DNA of 15,320 bases from Chloroflexota bacterium (GTDB lineage Bacteria > Chloroflexota > UBA5177 > JANWHV01): positions 1 to 15,320 of the forward strand of contig JAQBPC010000664.1 of the NCBI GenBank assembly GCA_028287725.1. The letters run 5' to 3'. A program made the position numbers and the translations under genes. This document shows positions 6,351 to 13,017 of this stretch, piece by piece. The notes beneath the pieces were generated by a model that saw only the letters and a list, made by a program, of their open reading frames with translations, did no database searches and was not told where the DNA came from. Position 1 is the stretch's first letter. Every line of letters starts with the position of its first letter.

Positions 6351-7718
6351 TTACTTCAGATAGCCCGACTGCGTCATGATCCGAGTCACCTGGTTCTGTG
6401 AGAGGGTCAAGGCGGCGTCCACGGTGGTGCCGCCCGAGAGCACTCCGGACAGGTTCTGGGTAACGCGGTCACCTATTTGCTGGAATTCAGGGATACCCAC
6501 AAATTGCACGCCCACATACGGAACCTTGTGCAGCGTGGCATTTGTCGGATCGGCGGTGTTCATCGAATCAAGGATGATTTTCCAGTACGGCGCCGCCTGC
6601 TGATACGACGGATTGTTGAAAGTGGAGAGGCGCGTACCTGGCGGCACATTGCCCCAGCCCTTCTTGGCTGCGATCAGCTTGATGTAATCCTTGCTGGTCG
6701 CCCATTGCAGGAACTTGAAGGCCTCGGCTTTGTGCTTGCCGGAACTCTCCATCGCCAGCGACCAGGCCCATAGCCAGTGCGAGCCCTTCGGCGTCGCCTT
6801 CGTTGGGGAGAAAGCAAAGCCCACTTGACTGGCTACCTTGGACTGAGATGCGTCGGTCACCAGGCCGGCAGCCGACGTAGCATCGACCCACATCGCGCCC
6901 TTGCCCTGGGAGAACGCGCGCTCGGATTCGGTAAAGCCGGCATTGGCCGCGCCGGGCTCACCATAGCTCTTGAGCAGATTGAGATAGAAGGCGATCGCAT
7001 CCTTGGTTGGGCTCGTGGTGAGCTGGGGCTTCCAGCTCATGTCAAACCAGGAGCCGCCGAACGTATTGATCACCGTCGTGAGTGGCGCGCCCATCTCGCC
7101 CCAACCAGGCGTGCCGCGCAACACGATGCCGGCAGTGCCTTTTCCCGGATTGCTGAGTTTCTTGGCGAAAACCGCGATCTGGTCCCAGGTGGGATGTAAG
7201 GGCATAGTCAGGCCGGCAGCCTTGAAAATAGACTTGTTGTACATCGTGAAGCTGCTCTCGCCATAGAAGGGCAAGGCATACAGGTGGCCGTTATAGGAAA
7301 GGCCCAGGCGCACCTTAGGCAAGAGATCGCTCTTGTCGTACGCAGCCGCGGCGGCCGCTGAAAGGCCCGAGAAGTAGGGGTCGAGATTGACGACCCAATT
7401 CTTCTTGGCCCAGATCGGAACTTCGTAGGTGCCGACCGTTGCCAGGTCGAACTGGCCACCACCTGTAGCCACGTCGGTGGTCACCTTGGCGCGAACATCG
7501 TTCTCGGTCAGGGTCACGTACTTGACGTTTATCCCGTACTTCTTCGTGAAGTCCGAGGTCACGCCCTCCATGTCGAGCATTTGGGGATTGTCGACCGTGG
7601 CGATGGTCAACGTGACCGCAGCGTGGGCTGGGGCGGCTCGTAGAGCCTGGGCTGGGAAGATAAGACCTGCACACATTGCGACCAATGCGCAACGCGTGAC
7701 CATGCGCTGAACAGACAT
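6351..7718 (-). CDS. ABC transporter substrate-binding protein, mannitol/sorbitol (SmoE) type
   Basis: Extracytoplasmic solute-binding protein (455 aa) that captures the substrate and delivers it to the two permeases. Seen: an N-terminal signal peptide (MSVQRMVTR, hydrophobic core CALVAMCAGLIF, Ala-rich cleavage region AAPAHAA). Then come TLTIATVDN, VTSDFTKKYGINVKYVTL, TTDVATGGGQFDLATVGTYE and VPIWAKKNWVVNLDPY, a block I recognise as characteristic of the SmoE polyol-binding group, and a usual C-terminal half. The Cys in the hydrophobic core does not sit in a proper lipobox, so a lipoprotein anchor is not supported. The frame stays open to 7781, but ATG 7718 is chosen because GAGAGG precedes it and the signal peptide starts there. 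It heads the import cluster and is divergent from the ROK repressor gene. Transcription probably starts near 7987 with an operator at the start site. The exact sugar alcohol is inference. Confidence 0.93.
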   Translation of the reverse strand: MSVQRMVTRCALVAMCAGLIFPAQALRAAPAHAAVTLTIATVDNPQMLDMEGVTSDFTKKYGINVKYVTLTENDVRAKVTTDVATGGGQFDLATVGTYEVPIWAKKNWVVNLDPYFSGLSAAAAAAYDKSDLLPKVRLGLSYNGHLYALPFYGESSFTMYNKSIFKAAGLTMPLHPTWDQIAVFAKKLSNPGKGTAGIVLRGTPGWGEMGAPLTTVINTFGGSWFDMSWKPQLTTSPTKDAIAFYLNLLKSYGEPGAANAGFTESERAFSQGKGAMWVDATSAAGLVTDASQSKVASQVGFAFSPTKATPKGSHWLWAWSLAMESSGKHKAEAFKFLQWATSKDYIKLIAAKKGWGNVPPGTRLSTFNNPSYQQAAPYWKIILDSMNTADPTNATLHKVPYVGVQFVGIPEFQQIGDRVTQNLSGVLSGGTTVDAALTLSQNQVTRIMTQSGYLK

Positions 7719-7876
7719 TCGCCTCTCACTTCCACTACGCGTTGTCAAGCCAAGGAACACTAAGTGACCCGTGCATGCCATACAGTGACTCTGTGGACGT
7801 TGTGAGCGGTCTCTCAGTAGATTCTCACCTCTTTCTCGCTAGCGTGCCAGGCATCGTCGCCCTCCGCATCGCTGCA

Positions 7877-7894
7877 GGCCCAAACGCATGGGCC
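7877..7894 (-). repeat. Hairpin in the long leader of the binding-protein gene
   Basis: GGCCCA (7877-7882) and TGGGCC (7889-7894) form a 6-bp stem with a 6-base loop in the predicted 5' untranslated region. It has no T-run and may be structural only. Confidence 0.35.
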
Positions 7895-7961
7895 CAATCC
7901 CAATCGGCCGGCCATCGTGTCGGCGAGTACGGCGCAGAGAACAGGTCGCGCATCGAGACTT

Positions 7962-7986
7962 ACTTAGTTTATATTGTTATCTAAGT
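7962..7986. promoter_or_regulatory. Candidate ROK-repressor operator at the transporter start site
   Basis: Perfect 6-bp arms ACTTAG (7962-7967) and CTAAGT (7981-7986) surround a 13-base AT-rich core. The site lies directly downstream of the -10 element, at about +1 to +25 of the transporter transcript, where a bound repressor would block initiation. Its left half TTAGTTT resembles the half-site I recall for the Bacillus ROK repressor XylR. Binding by the adjacent ROK protein is inferred. Confidence 0.6.
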
Positions 7987-7993
7987 GGGCGCC

Positions 7994-8022
7994 ATCGTAG
8001 CATGCGGTATTTTGCATGTCAA
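7994..8022 (-). promoter_or_regulatory. Strong sigma70-type promoter of the transporter cluster
   Basis: On the minus strand a perfect TTGACA (8022-8017) is followed after exactly 17 bases by TACGAT (7999-7994), with TGC just before the -10 as an extended element. The spacer itself contains a small inverted repeat CATGC/GCATG (8001-8018). Predicted start near 7987. Confidence 0.75.
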
Positions 8023-8092
8023 TACGTGGTCGTCGGTCCAACCTCTCGCGGCATACTTTTGCTGCTGTAACCAGTCGATGAACATGCTGTCT

Positions 8093-8098
8093 TAAAAT
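8093..8098 (+). promoter_or_regulatory. Predicted -10 element of the ROK repressor gene
   Basis: TAAAAT matches TATAAT at five of six positions. No good -35 is seen at 16-18 bases upstream, so a weak or activator-dependent promoter is likely. The start site would be near 8105, immediately before the inverted repeat 8107-8130. Confidence 0.35.
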
Positions 8099-8106
8099 GC
8101 TAGACG

Positions 8107-8130
8107 ATCCGGTGGTAATTGATACCGGAT
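8107..8130. promoter_or_regulatory. Inverted repeat in front of the ROK gene, possible autoregulatory site
   Basis: ATCCGGT (8107-8113) and ACCGGAT (8124-8130) are perfect 7-bp arms around a 10-base core. It occupies about +2 to +25 of the predicted repressor transcript, the same placement as the operator on the transporter side, but its sequence differs. It could be a DNA operator or an RNA hairpin upstream of the ribosome-binding site. Confidence 0.45.
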
Positions 8131-8158
8131 AAGACTACAGGCGCCAGTACTGAGTGCC

Positions 8159-8164
8159 AGGAGG
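8159..8164 (+). promoter_or_regulatory. Shine-Dalgarno that fixes the ROK start at TTG 8170
   Basis: A perfect AGGAGG ends five bases before TTG 8170 and is in frame with the ROK gene. The upstream in-frame TTG at 8119 lies inside an inverted repeat and has no such site. Confidence 0.75.
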
Positions 8165-8169
8165 TGCGT

Positions 8170-9429
8170 TTGCCTATACACCACGGGACCCGAGCAACAC
8201 CGAAAAAACCCGCGCCTCGCCTTTCGGGGAGTGGGCCGGGCGACGTTCGACGGCATAATCGGGCCCTGATATTGCGCACTATCCGAGACAAGCCCGGCGT
8301 CTCTCGCGCCGAGCTGGCGCGGCTCAATGGACTCTCCGGCCCTGCTGTCTCGTTGATAGTCAACGAGCTGCTCAATGCCCTGCTCATCCGTGAGGATGGG
8401 CCCGCGCTATCTACCGGCGGCAGGCGTGCCACAACGCTGCGGGTGGCAGAGAACGAACGATACATCCTCGGCGTTGACGTAGCCCGGCACTACATTCGCG
8501 TCGCAATCACCGATCTTAACGCCACAATCCTGCAGCAAACCACGGTGCCTCCTGGCGACGATCCCGACCCTCAGGTGAACCTGCAAGGCCTGATAGATCT
8601 CGTTGGCCGCGTGATCGACGATGCGGAAGGGGTCAAGGAGCGCCTCTTAGGTATCGGCATCGTCGCACCTGGCCCGCTTCACACGTCGACCGGTGAGCTG
8701 CTTGGCGTCACCAATTTTCTGAACTGGCAGCACCTCAGACTCCATTCCGCGTTCGAGGAACGTTTCATGGTTCCGGTGCGCGTCGACAATGATGCTAATG
8801 CCTGCGCGCTCGCGCTGCACTGGCTAGGAGCTGGGCGTAACCTCAGGGACTTCATCTACTTTGCGGTCGATTCCGGAGTTGGCGCGGGCGTGGTCCTCAA
8901 CGGCGAGGTGTATCGTGGCGCACACGACCTCGCGGCTGAAATAGGGCATACGACAATCGACATGAATGGACCAATGTGCCCGTGCGGGAATATAGGCTGC
9001 CTTGAAATCTACACGACACTTCGTGCTACCCTGATGCGCTGGCGTGGCGACGAGCAGCCGGCCACGGCGGCCGACGAGGTTCGAGAAGTAGAAGCACTTA
9101 TCGCCGCCGCCCGATCGGGGGATGTGAAGGCTCTTGGGGCAATTACCGAGACTGCACGGTATCTCAGTTTTGGCGTGATCAACGCCATCACGCTCTTCGA
9201 TCCAATGGTCGTGTTCATCGGGCGCGAGCTTGCCGCCGCTGGAGACATGCTGGTGGACCCAATTCGCGACGCGGTATCGCGACGCGGCCTAACGCCAACC
9301 GGACGCGCCGTGCCCATCGAGCTCGATCCGCTTGGTCAGAATACACCGCTCCTCGGCGCCGCCTGCCTCATACTGTGCGAGCTGTTTGCGGACAGCGATC
9401 TGCTCAGCAGCCTGGTACGACGAGGATAA
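8170..9429 (+). CDS. ROK-family transcriptional repressor
   Basis: A 419-aa ROK (repressor, ORF, kinase) family regulator. Seen: a winged helix-turn-helix near the N-terminus (RRHNRALILRTIRD, then GVSRAELARLNGLSGPAVS and LIVNELL), followed by the sugar-kinase-like ROK domain. That domain has VDNDANACAL, GVGAGVVLNGEVYRGAHDLA and the complete zinc motif: a His in AEIGH followed by CPCGNIGCLE with three Cys. The phosphate-binding DxGGT of ROK kinases is degraded to DVARHY, so this is a regulator rather than an active kinase. It probably senses the sugar or polyol brought in by the divergent transporter and represses that cluster. The start is set by AGGAGG at 8159-8164. It ends facing the CoA-transferase gene. 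Confidence 0.93.
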   Translation: MPIHHGTRATPKKPAPRLSGSGPGDVRRHNRALILRTIRDKPGVSRAELARLNGLSGPAVSLIVNELLNALLIREDGPALSTGGRRATTLRVAENERYILGVDVARHYIRVAITDLNATILQQTTVPPGDDPDPQVNLQGLIDLVGRVIDDAEGVKERLLGIGIVAPGPLHTSTGELLGVTNFLNWQHLRLHSAFEERFMVPVRVDNDANACALALHWLGAGRNLRDFIYFAVDSGVGAGVVLNGEVYRGAHDLAAEIGHTTIDMNGPMCPCGNIGCLEIYTTLRATLMRWRGDEQPATAADEVREVEALIAAARSGDVKALGAITETARYLSFGVINAITLFDPMVVFIGRELAAAGDMLVDPIRDAVSRRGLTPTGRAVPIELDPLGQNTPLLGAACLILCELFADSDLLSSLVRRG

Positions 9430-9475
9430 GTCGCTGGGGGCTGCTCAACGTGCGTTCAAGTTAGTGTGCCGGCCG

Positions 9476-9493
9476 GCCAAGTAGCTACCTGGC
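9476..9493 (-). terminator. Weak terminator candidate after the CoA-transferase gene
   Basis: As minus-strand RNA, GCCAGGT and ACTTGGC pair over seven positions (one G-U) with an AGCT loop, between the convergent ROK and CoA-transferase stops. There is no T-run after it. No better terminator is visible in the 95-base gap. Confidence 0.25.
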
Positions 9494-9524
9494 AACCCGG
9501 CTCGAGGGTCGCCGATATCGTTGC

Positions 9525-10724
9525 TCAGATCGCTCCATCCGCCCGCAGGCGAGTGATGTCCTCCATCGAGTAGCCGAGCTCCAGCAGCAGCTCATCGGTA
9601 TGTTCACCGTGCAGAGGTGGATGCCGATCGATGCCGGGCGGATTCTCCGAGAACTTAAAGGGGAAGCCCACCATGCCAATCGTGCCGGCGGTCGGATGCG
9701 CGATACGCTGCACCATCTCCCGCGCCAGCACTTGCGGGTCGTCAAATACCTGATCGACCGTATTGATTGGTCCACTTGGAAGGCCCGCTGCGAGTAGGGC
9801 ATCCGTCCAGTGACCGACCGTCGCCCGACCAAAATACTGCTGCAAGATTGGTAGTAATTCGCTGCGGTTCGCGACCCTGGCCTGGTTTGTGGCGTATTTT
9901 GGATTGCCGGCCAGCTCGCTGCTGCCGAGGATCTCGCATAGCCGCACGAACTGACCGTCGTTGCCAATCGCTACGGCAATATAGCCGTTCGAAGCGCGGA
10001 ACGTCTGGTAGGGAACGATATTTGCATGAGCGTTCCCATGGCGGGTCGGGGGTTTCCCCGAATTAAGATAGTTGCTGGCGATGTTCACCAGCATGGCCAC
10101 GCCCGACTCGAGCAGTGATACATCCACGCGCTGACCGCGACCCGTCCGCTCGCGCGCGTGCAGGGCGCCGAGCACCCCTACCGCGCTGTAGAGCGCCGTC
10201 ACCACATCCACCACTGCCACACCCAGGCGCATCGGCTCCCCTTCGGGCTCGCCGGTGATACTCATCAGTCCAACCATTGCCTGGAGCACAAAGTCATAGG
10301 CGGGTCGGTCGCGATACGGTCCATCGGGGCCGAAGCCGCTGATGGCCAGGCGCACCAGGCGCGGCTGCATACGAGCGAGCGTCTCGTCGTCCCGACCAAG
10401 CCGCTCTAGCGTGCCGGCCTTAAAATTTTGGATGAGTACGTCGCTTTGCACGATCAGCTGATCCAGAATCCTGATCCCATCGGGGTGCTTCAGATTCAAG
10501 GTCATGCCGCGCTTGTTTCGGTTGAGGCCGAGGTAATAAGCGCTCTCGCCGCCGGTGTATGGCGGGCCCCAGGTACGAGTCTCGTCACCGCGCGTCGGCT
10601 CCTCAACCTTGATCACCTCCGCGCCGAGATCGCCCAGGAGCATCGCGCAGTACGGTCCGGCCAGGACCCGGGACAGGTCGAGTACCTTCAAGCCCGTGAG
10701 CGGGCGATCGGGATTAGCTGCCAT
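9525..10724 (-). CDS. Class III (CaiB/BaiF family) CoA-transferase
   Basis: A 399-aa family III CoA-transferase, which moves CoA between carboxylic acids through an aspartyl-CoA intermediate. Seen: PLTGLKVLDLSRVLAGP (8-24) and LGDLGAEVIKVEEP (30-43), both hallmark N-terminal blocks. The region around 130-150 (GFGPDGPYRDRPAYDFVLQA) contains Asp144, which aligns with the catalytic Asp of formyl-CoA transferase. ERTGRGQRVDVSLLES (192-207) and the C-terminal half with GLPSGPINTVDQVFDDPQV (314-332) follow. Length is normal. The substrate cannot be read from the sequence and no acyl-CoA dehydrogenase or hydratase gene lies beside it. ATG 10724 overlaps the stop of the upstream secreted-protein gene by 11 bases and lacks a clear Shine-Dalgarno, so translation probably depends on the upstream gene. 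Confidence 0.93.
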   Translation of the reverse strand: MAANPDRPLTGLKVLDLSRVLAGPYCAMLLGDLGAEVIKVEEPTRGDETRTWGPPYTGGESAYYLGLNRNKRGMTLNLKHPDGIRILDQLIVQSDVLIQNFKAGTLERLGRDDETLARMQPRLVRLAISGFGPDGPYRDRPAYDFVLQAMVGLMSITGEPEGEPMRLGVAVVDVVTALYSAVGVLGALHARERTGRGQRVDVSLLESGVAMLVNIASNYLNSGKPPTRHGNAHANIVPYQTFRASNGYIAVAIGNDGQFVRLCEILGSSELAGNPKYATNQARVANRSELLPILQQYFGRATVGHWTDALLAAGLPSGPINTVDQVFDDPQVLAREMVQRIAHPTAGTIGMVGFPFKFSENPPGIDRHPPLHGEHTDELLLELGYSMEDITRLRADGAI

Positions 10725-11652
10725 TTAACAATCTGCTCGTATCTACTACTTCCAGATCAGCCGCGGTAATGCGATTCAACTGGTGCAAGTCATCGTCGTT
10801 CCAACGCTTGTCGGGCGACCCGCTTATATAGAACGGCGACCCGTTGTCGGCAAGAATCATCCCGTATCTCTTGAGTGCTGTCAGGACGACGCGCGCCTGC
10901 GGCCCTGCCCAGCTGATATCAACCGACGCCTTCAACCGCACTCGAACGCCCATCGGCGGCAAAAGTGTGCTGGTGAGATTACTCGCGTCGTGGCGAGCTG
11001 GGTAGATATGCGCTTTCTGGGTTCGCTGCGCCGTGAAGCGCAGGGCGTGGTCAATGATCCCACGCGCAACCTCGTCGTAACGAGCGAGGCCCGGCAAGAT
11101 GGGCAGCCCGGCTGCATCGGCGCTCGTCCATCCTTGCGGTCGCAAAGCGTTGGAGCGGAGATTCCAAATGGCGCCTGAGCCCGCTTGCCATCCATTTCCC
11201 TGGCGTCGCACGGCATACAGCTCATACAACACACATGTATCGCGGTTCACGAGGAGCACGTGTGCGTCGCTGCCATTCTCTATCAGTGGGTTCGCGGGAA
11301 TCGGATATGGACCTTTGTCGGACTCGCTCGCGTAATCAAAGCTTACGCCGACTTTTGCCTGCTTGCCGCCCACCGTTGAAAACGGTATTCCATATAGCCC
11401 TTGTGATGAGAAATCGGGATGCAGACCTCGGCTCGGGCTGATGGACTGCAGCAGCGCCGCAGAGTTGCGCGCAACCGGCAACCTGGAAATGTCGCGGTTC
11501 CATACGTTACTTGCCGGGAAAATTGGGCACTTTGGCGCACCAGGAAGGGAAGAATCGGCACGTACCGTGGCAGGAGCACCGGCTCGTGCCTGTCCGGGCA
11601 CCGGCGCAACTGCCAATACTATGCAGAACGCAGCCACGGCTCGACGTCGCAA
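10714..11652 (-). CDS. Secreted protein of unknown function (NVWN...LPV / WTSADAAGLPILPGL type)
   Basis: I do not recognise a function. The product (312 aa from TTG 11652) has a clear N-terminal signal peptide (RRRAVAAFCIVLAVAPVPGQARA), so it is exported. Numbering from TTG 11655, conserved-looking blocks are FPASNVWNRDISRLPV (46-61), GPYPIP (115-120), LYELYAV (143-149), WTSADAAGLPILPGL (176-190), PARHDAS (219-225), PPMGVRVRLKAS (233-244) and YGMILADNG (264-272). The density of His, Asp and Trp in these blocks suggests an enzyme, but no known catalytic signature is evident. Cys43 and Cys141 could form a disulfide. Two adjacent TTG codons (11655, 11652) can start it; the strong GAGGGGG at 11658-11664 is better spaced for the second. 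It is divergent from the ferredoxin gene and coupled to the CoA-transferase gene by an 11-base overlap. Confidence 0.8.
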   Translation of the reverse strand: MRRRAVAAFCIVLAVAPVPGQARAGAPATVRADSSLPGAPKCPIFPASNVWNRDISRLPVARNSAALLQSISPSRGLHPDFSSQGLYGIPFSTVGGKQAKVGVSFDYASESDKGPYPIPANPLIENGSDAHVLLVNRDTCVLYELYAVRRQGNGWQAGSGAIWNLRSNALRPQGWTSADAAGLPILPGLARYDEVARGIIDHALRFTAQRTQKAHIYPARHDASNLTSTLLPPMGVRVRLKASVDISWAGPQARVVLTALKRYGMILADNGSPFYISGSPDKRWNDDDLHQLNRITAADLEVVDTSRLLNGS

Positions 11653-11655
11653 CAA

Positions 11656-11858
11656 TACCCCCTCTTACTTGAGATCCAGGGCGATCGGGGCAGTTTCCGT
11701 GTGTAGGAGTGTAAGGGGATATGAAAGCGCCGGACAAGAACGGCGTGATTTATACCGTGCCGCCTTGTGGGGCGATAACCAACGCGATAGACTTAATGCG
11801 ATCGCAGTGTGCCGCCCAAAAGTGCGACGTCGGCACCACAGTTTGGAGTTAAGCATCG
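11656..11858. other. 203-base divergent promoter region, secreted protein / ferredoxin
   Basis: No gene. On the minus strand TATAAA (11754-11749) is a good -10 for the secreted-protein gene, though its -35 is unclear. On the plus strand TTGTGG (11765-11770), a 17-base spacer and TAGACT (11788-11793) form a moderate promoter for the ferredoxin gene. The two would be back to back within 45 bases. Confidence 0.35.
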
Positions 11859-12104
11859 ATGACTTATGTGATTACTGAGCCTTGCATCGGCGTTAAGGAC
11901 GCCTCCTGCGTGGCAGTATGCCCGGTTGACTGCATCTATTCGACCGACGAGGCAGAAATGTACTACATCAATCCCGATGAGTGCATCGACTGTGGCGCAT
12001 GCGAGCCGGAGTGCCCGGTAAACGCTATCTTCGCCGAAGATGAAGTCCCGCCGGACCAGGTTAGGTTTATCCAGATCAACGCGGACTACTTCCGCGACAA
12101 GTAG
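11859..12104 (+). CDS. 7Fe-type ferredoxin ([3Fe-4S]/[4Fe-4S])
   Basis: Small soluble electron carrier (81 aa). Seen: cysteines at 9, 17, 21 and 25 and at 42, 45, 48 and 52. The first set has the spacing C-x7-C-x3-C instead of C-x2-C-x2-C, which is the pattern of 7Fe ferredoxins such as Azotobacter FdI, where one cluster is [3Fe-4S]. The second set (CIDCGACEPECPVNAI) is a normal 4Fe-4S motif. The acidic C-terminal part is typical. GGAG at 11845-11848 lies ten bases before ATG 11859. It stands alone as a single-gene unit closed by the hairpin at 12117-12160. Its redox partner is not visible. Confidence 0.95.
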   Translation: MTYVITEPCIGVKDASCVAVCPVDCIYSTDEAEMYYINPDECIDCGACEPECPVNAIFAEDEVPPDQVRFIQINADYFRDK

Positions 12105-12116
12105 TCATCTACCGGC

Positions 12117-12160
12117 GTAGCCCCCGCGATCGCTGCCAAGTCAGCGCTAGCGGGGGCTAC
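12117..12160. terminator. Strong bidirectional hairpin between convergent ferredoxin and UspA genes
   Basis: GTAGCCCCCGC (12117-12127) and GCGGGGGCTAC (12150-12160) form a perfect 11-bp stem. An inner CGCTG/CAGCG stem and CCAAGT loop continue it. It sits midway between two converging genes, which supports a shared terminator, although neither strand carries a T-run. Confidence 0.7.
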
Positions 12161-12204
12161 AATTAGCTCGACCAGGTACGCTCGCGGTCTGTCGAGGCCC
12201 GGGC

Positions 12205-12693
12205 CTATTGCTCGCTCGCGTTCGGCTGAGCACTCTCGCGCACGACAAACACGCGAGATGTGGCATGCTCGAGGACATAGGGCACGGTTCGCCCCATATC
12301 AAAACGACCAAAGCGGTAGCGCGGTACGAGCCCCATAATGATCATCGAACAGTCGCGATCGCGTGCTTCATCCACAATGCCGGGCCCAGCATCACGCGCC
12401 TGCACCACTTCCGCCTCGACATCATAATTCACTTCCTCGGCGGCCTCGATCGCGCGGTCGAGTATCGCGTCCACTTCCGCATCCTGTAAATGCGCGTCGA
12501 GTGGCAAGTTGCGCGGTACCTCCATGACATGCACCACGAAAACCCGGCCTTTGCTGTGCCGGGCCATGAAGCAAGCCATGCGTACCAGATCAATGTCAAT
12601 GAGACTGCCGGAGAGCGCTACAAGGATATTCCGGGAACCCGTTAACCCCCGTTTCGCCAGCTGTCGGGAATCTTTGTCAGTTAAGGAAACCAA
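12205..12693 (-). CDS. Universal stress protein (UspA) family protein
   Basis: Single-domain UspA-fold protein (162 aa), cytosolic, generally linked to stress or energy state. Seen: the first strand NILVALSGS (22-30), the middle strand VFVVHVMEVP (51-60), the CSMIIMG strand (115-121) and the closing VLEHATSRVFVVRE (140-153). The canonical nucleotide-binding motif Gx2Gx9G(S/T) is altered: after Gly121 the second Gly is Pro124 and the final Ser is Arg135, so ATP binding is doubtful. The only plausible in-frame start is TTG 12693, with a weak GAGA upstream; a later start would remove the first strand. It is convergent with the ferredoxin gene and lies 111 bases downstream of the small membrane protein gene. 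I see no clear promoter in that gap. Confidence 0.87.
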   Translation of the reverse strand: MVSLTDKDSRQLAKRGLTGSRNILVALSGSLIDIDLVRMACFMARHSKGRVFVVHVMEVPRNLPLDAHLQDAEVDAILDRAIEAAEEVNYDVEAEVVQARDAGPGIVDEARDRDCSMIIMGLVPRYRFGRFDMGRTVPYVLEHATSRVFVVRESAQPNASEQ

Positions 12694-12804
12694 GTTATTT
12701 CTCGCATAATTTCTTCAATGAAGGCCGGCATCCTGAAACGTGTCGGCTCGAAGGCATCGTTGCCCGCCACTCATAGTACACCGTCTTGGTATGGCCGTGG
12801 CGAT

Positions 12805-13017
12805 TCAGGGCAATTTGGCGCGATTCCGCCACAGCACTAAACGGGCAAGTCCATTGAGAAGTAACAAGACAGCGATTCCCAGCGCAACCGGGCGATCCAG
12901 AGCAGACGGCGCTACCAACGTCCCAACAATCAACGCGAGCGCGGCGACAAGCGAGAAGGCTGCGAGTGGCAGTTGCGCGCCTTGCCGTCCCAGGGCTTTG
13001 AAGAGATGCGCGATCAC
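12805..13017 (-). CDS. Small two-helix membrane protein coupled to the GAF gene
   Basis: Hypothetical 70-residue membrane protein. The frame is open to 13110, but GTG 13017 is chosen because it overlaps the GAF gene's TGA as GTGA, the classic arrangement for translational re-initiation. Seen: a short amphipathic start (IAHLFKALGRQGAQ), helix one (LPLAAFSLVAALALIVGTLVAP), a short turn (SALDRP), helix two (VALGIAVLLLLNGLARLVLW) and a basic tail (RNRAKLP), predicting both ends inside. No family recognised. It may serve as a membrane partner of the GAF protein. Missed easily because of its size and GTG start. Confidence 0.6.
   Translation of the reverse strand: MIAHLFKALGRQGAQLPLAAFSLVAALALIVGTLVAPSALDRPVALGIAVLLLLNGLARLVLWRNRAKLP

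Larger units (their letters stand above)
7719..8169. other. 451-base divergent regulatory region between transporter and repressor genes
   Basis: No gene is supported here. It holds, from right to left: the repressor's ribosome-binding site (8159-8164), an inverted repeat (8107-8130), a -10-like TAAAAT for the repressor (8093-8098), the binding-protein promoter (7994-8022) and its operator (7962-7986). Then follows a leader of about 269 bases, unusually long for a binding-protein gene, with a hairpin at 7877-7894. The stretch at 7960-7986 is strikingly AT-rich against the GC-rich surroundings. Confidence 0.7.

Noticed and set aside
7719..7781. N-terminal extension of the binding protein to 7781
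   Set aside because: It would place 21 polar residues before a normal signal peptide, and GAGAGG supports the start at 7718.
8119..8169. ROK gene start at TTG 8119
   Set aside because: It lies inside a perfect inverted repeat and lacks a Shine-Dalgarno, whereas TTG 8170 has AGGAGG at five bases.
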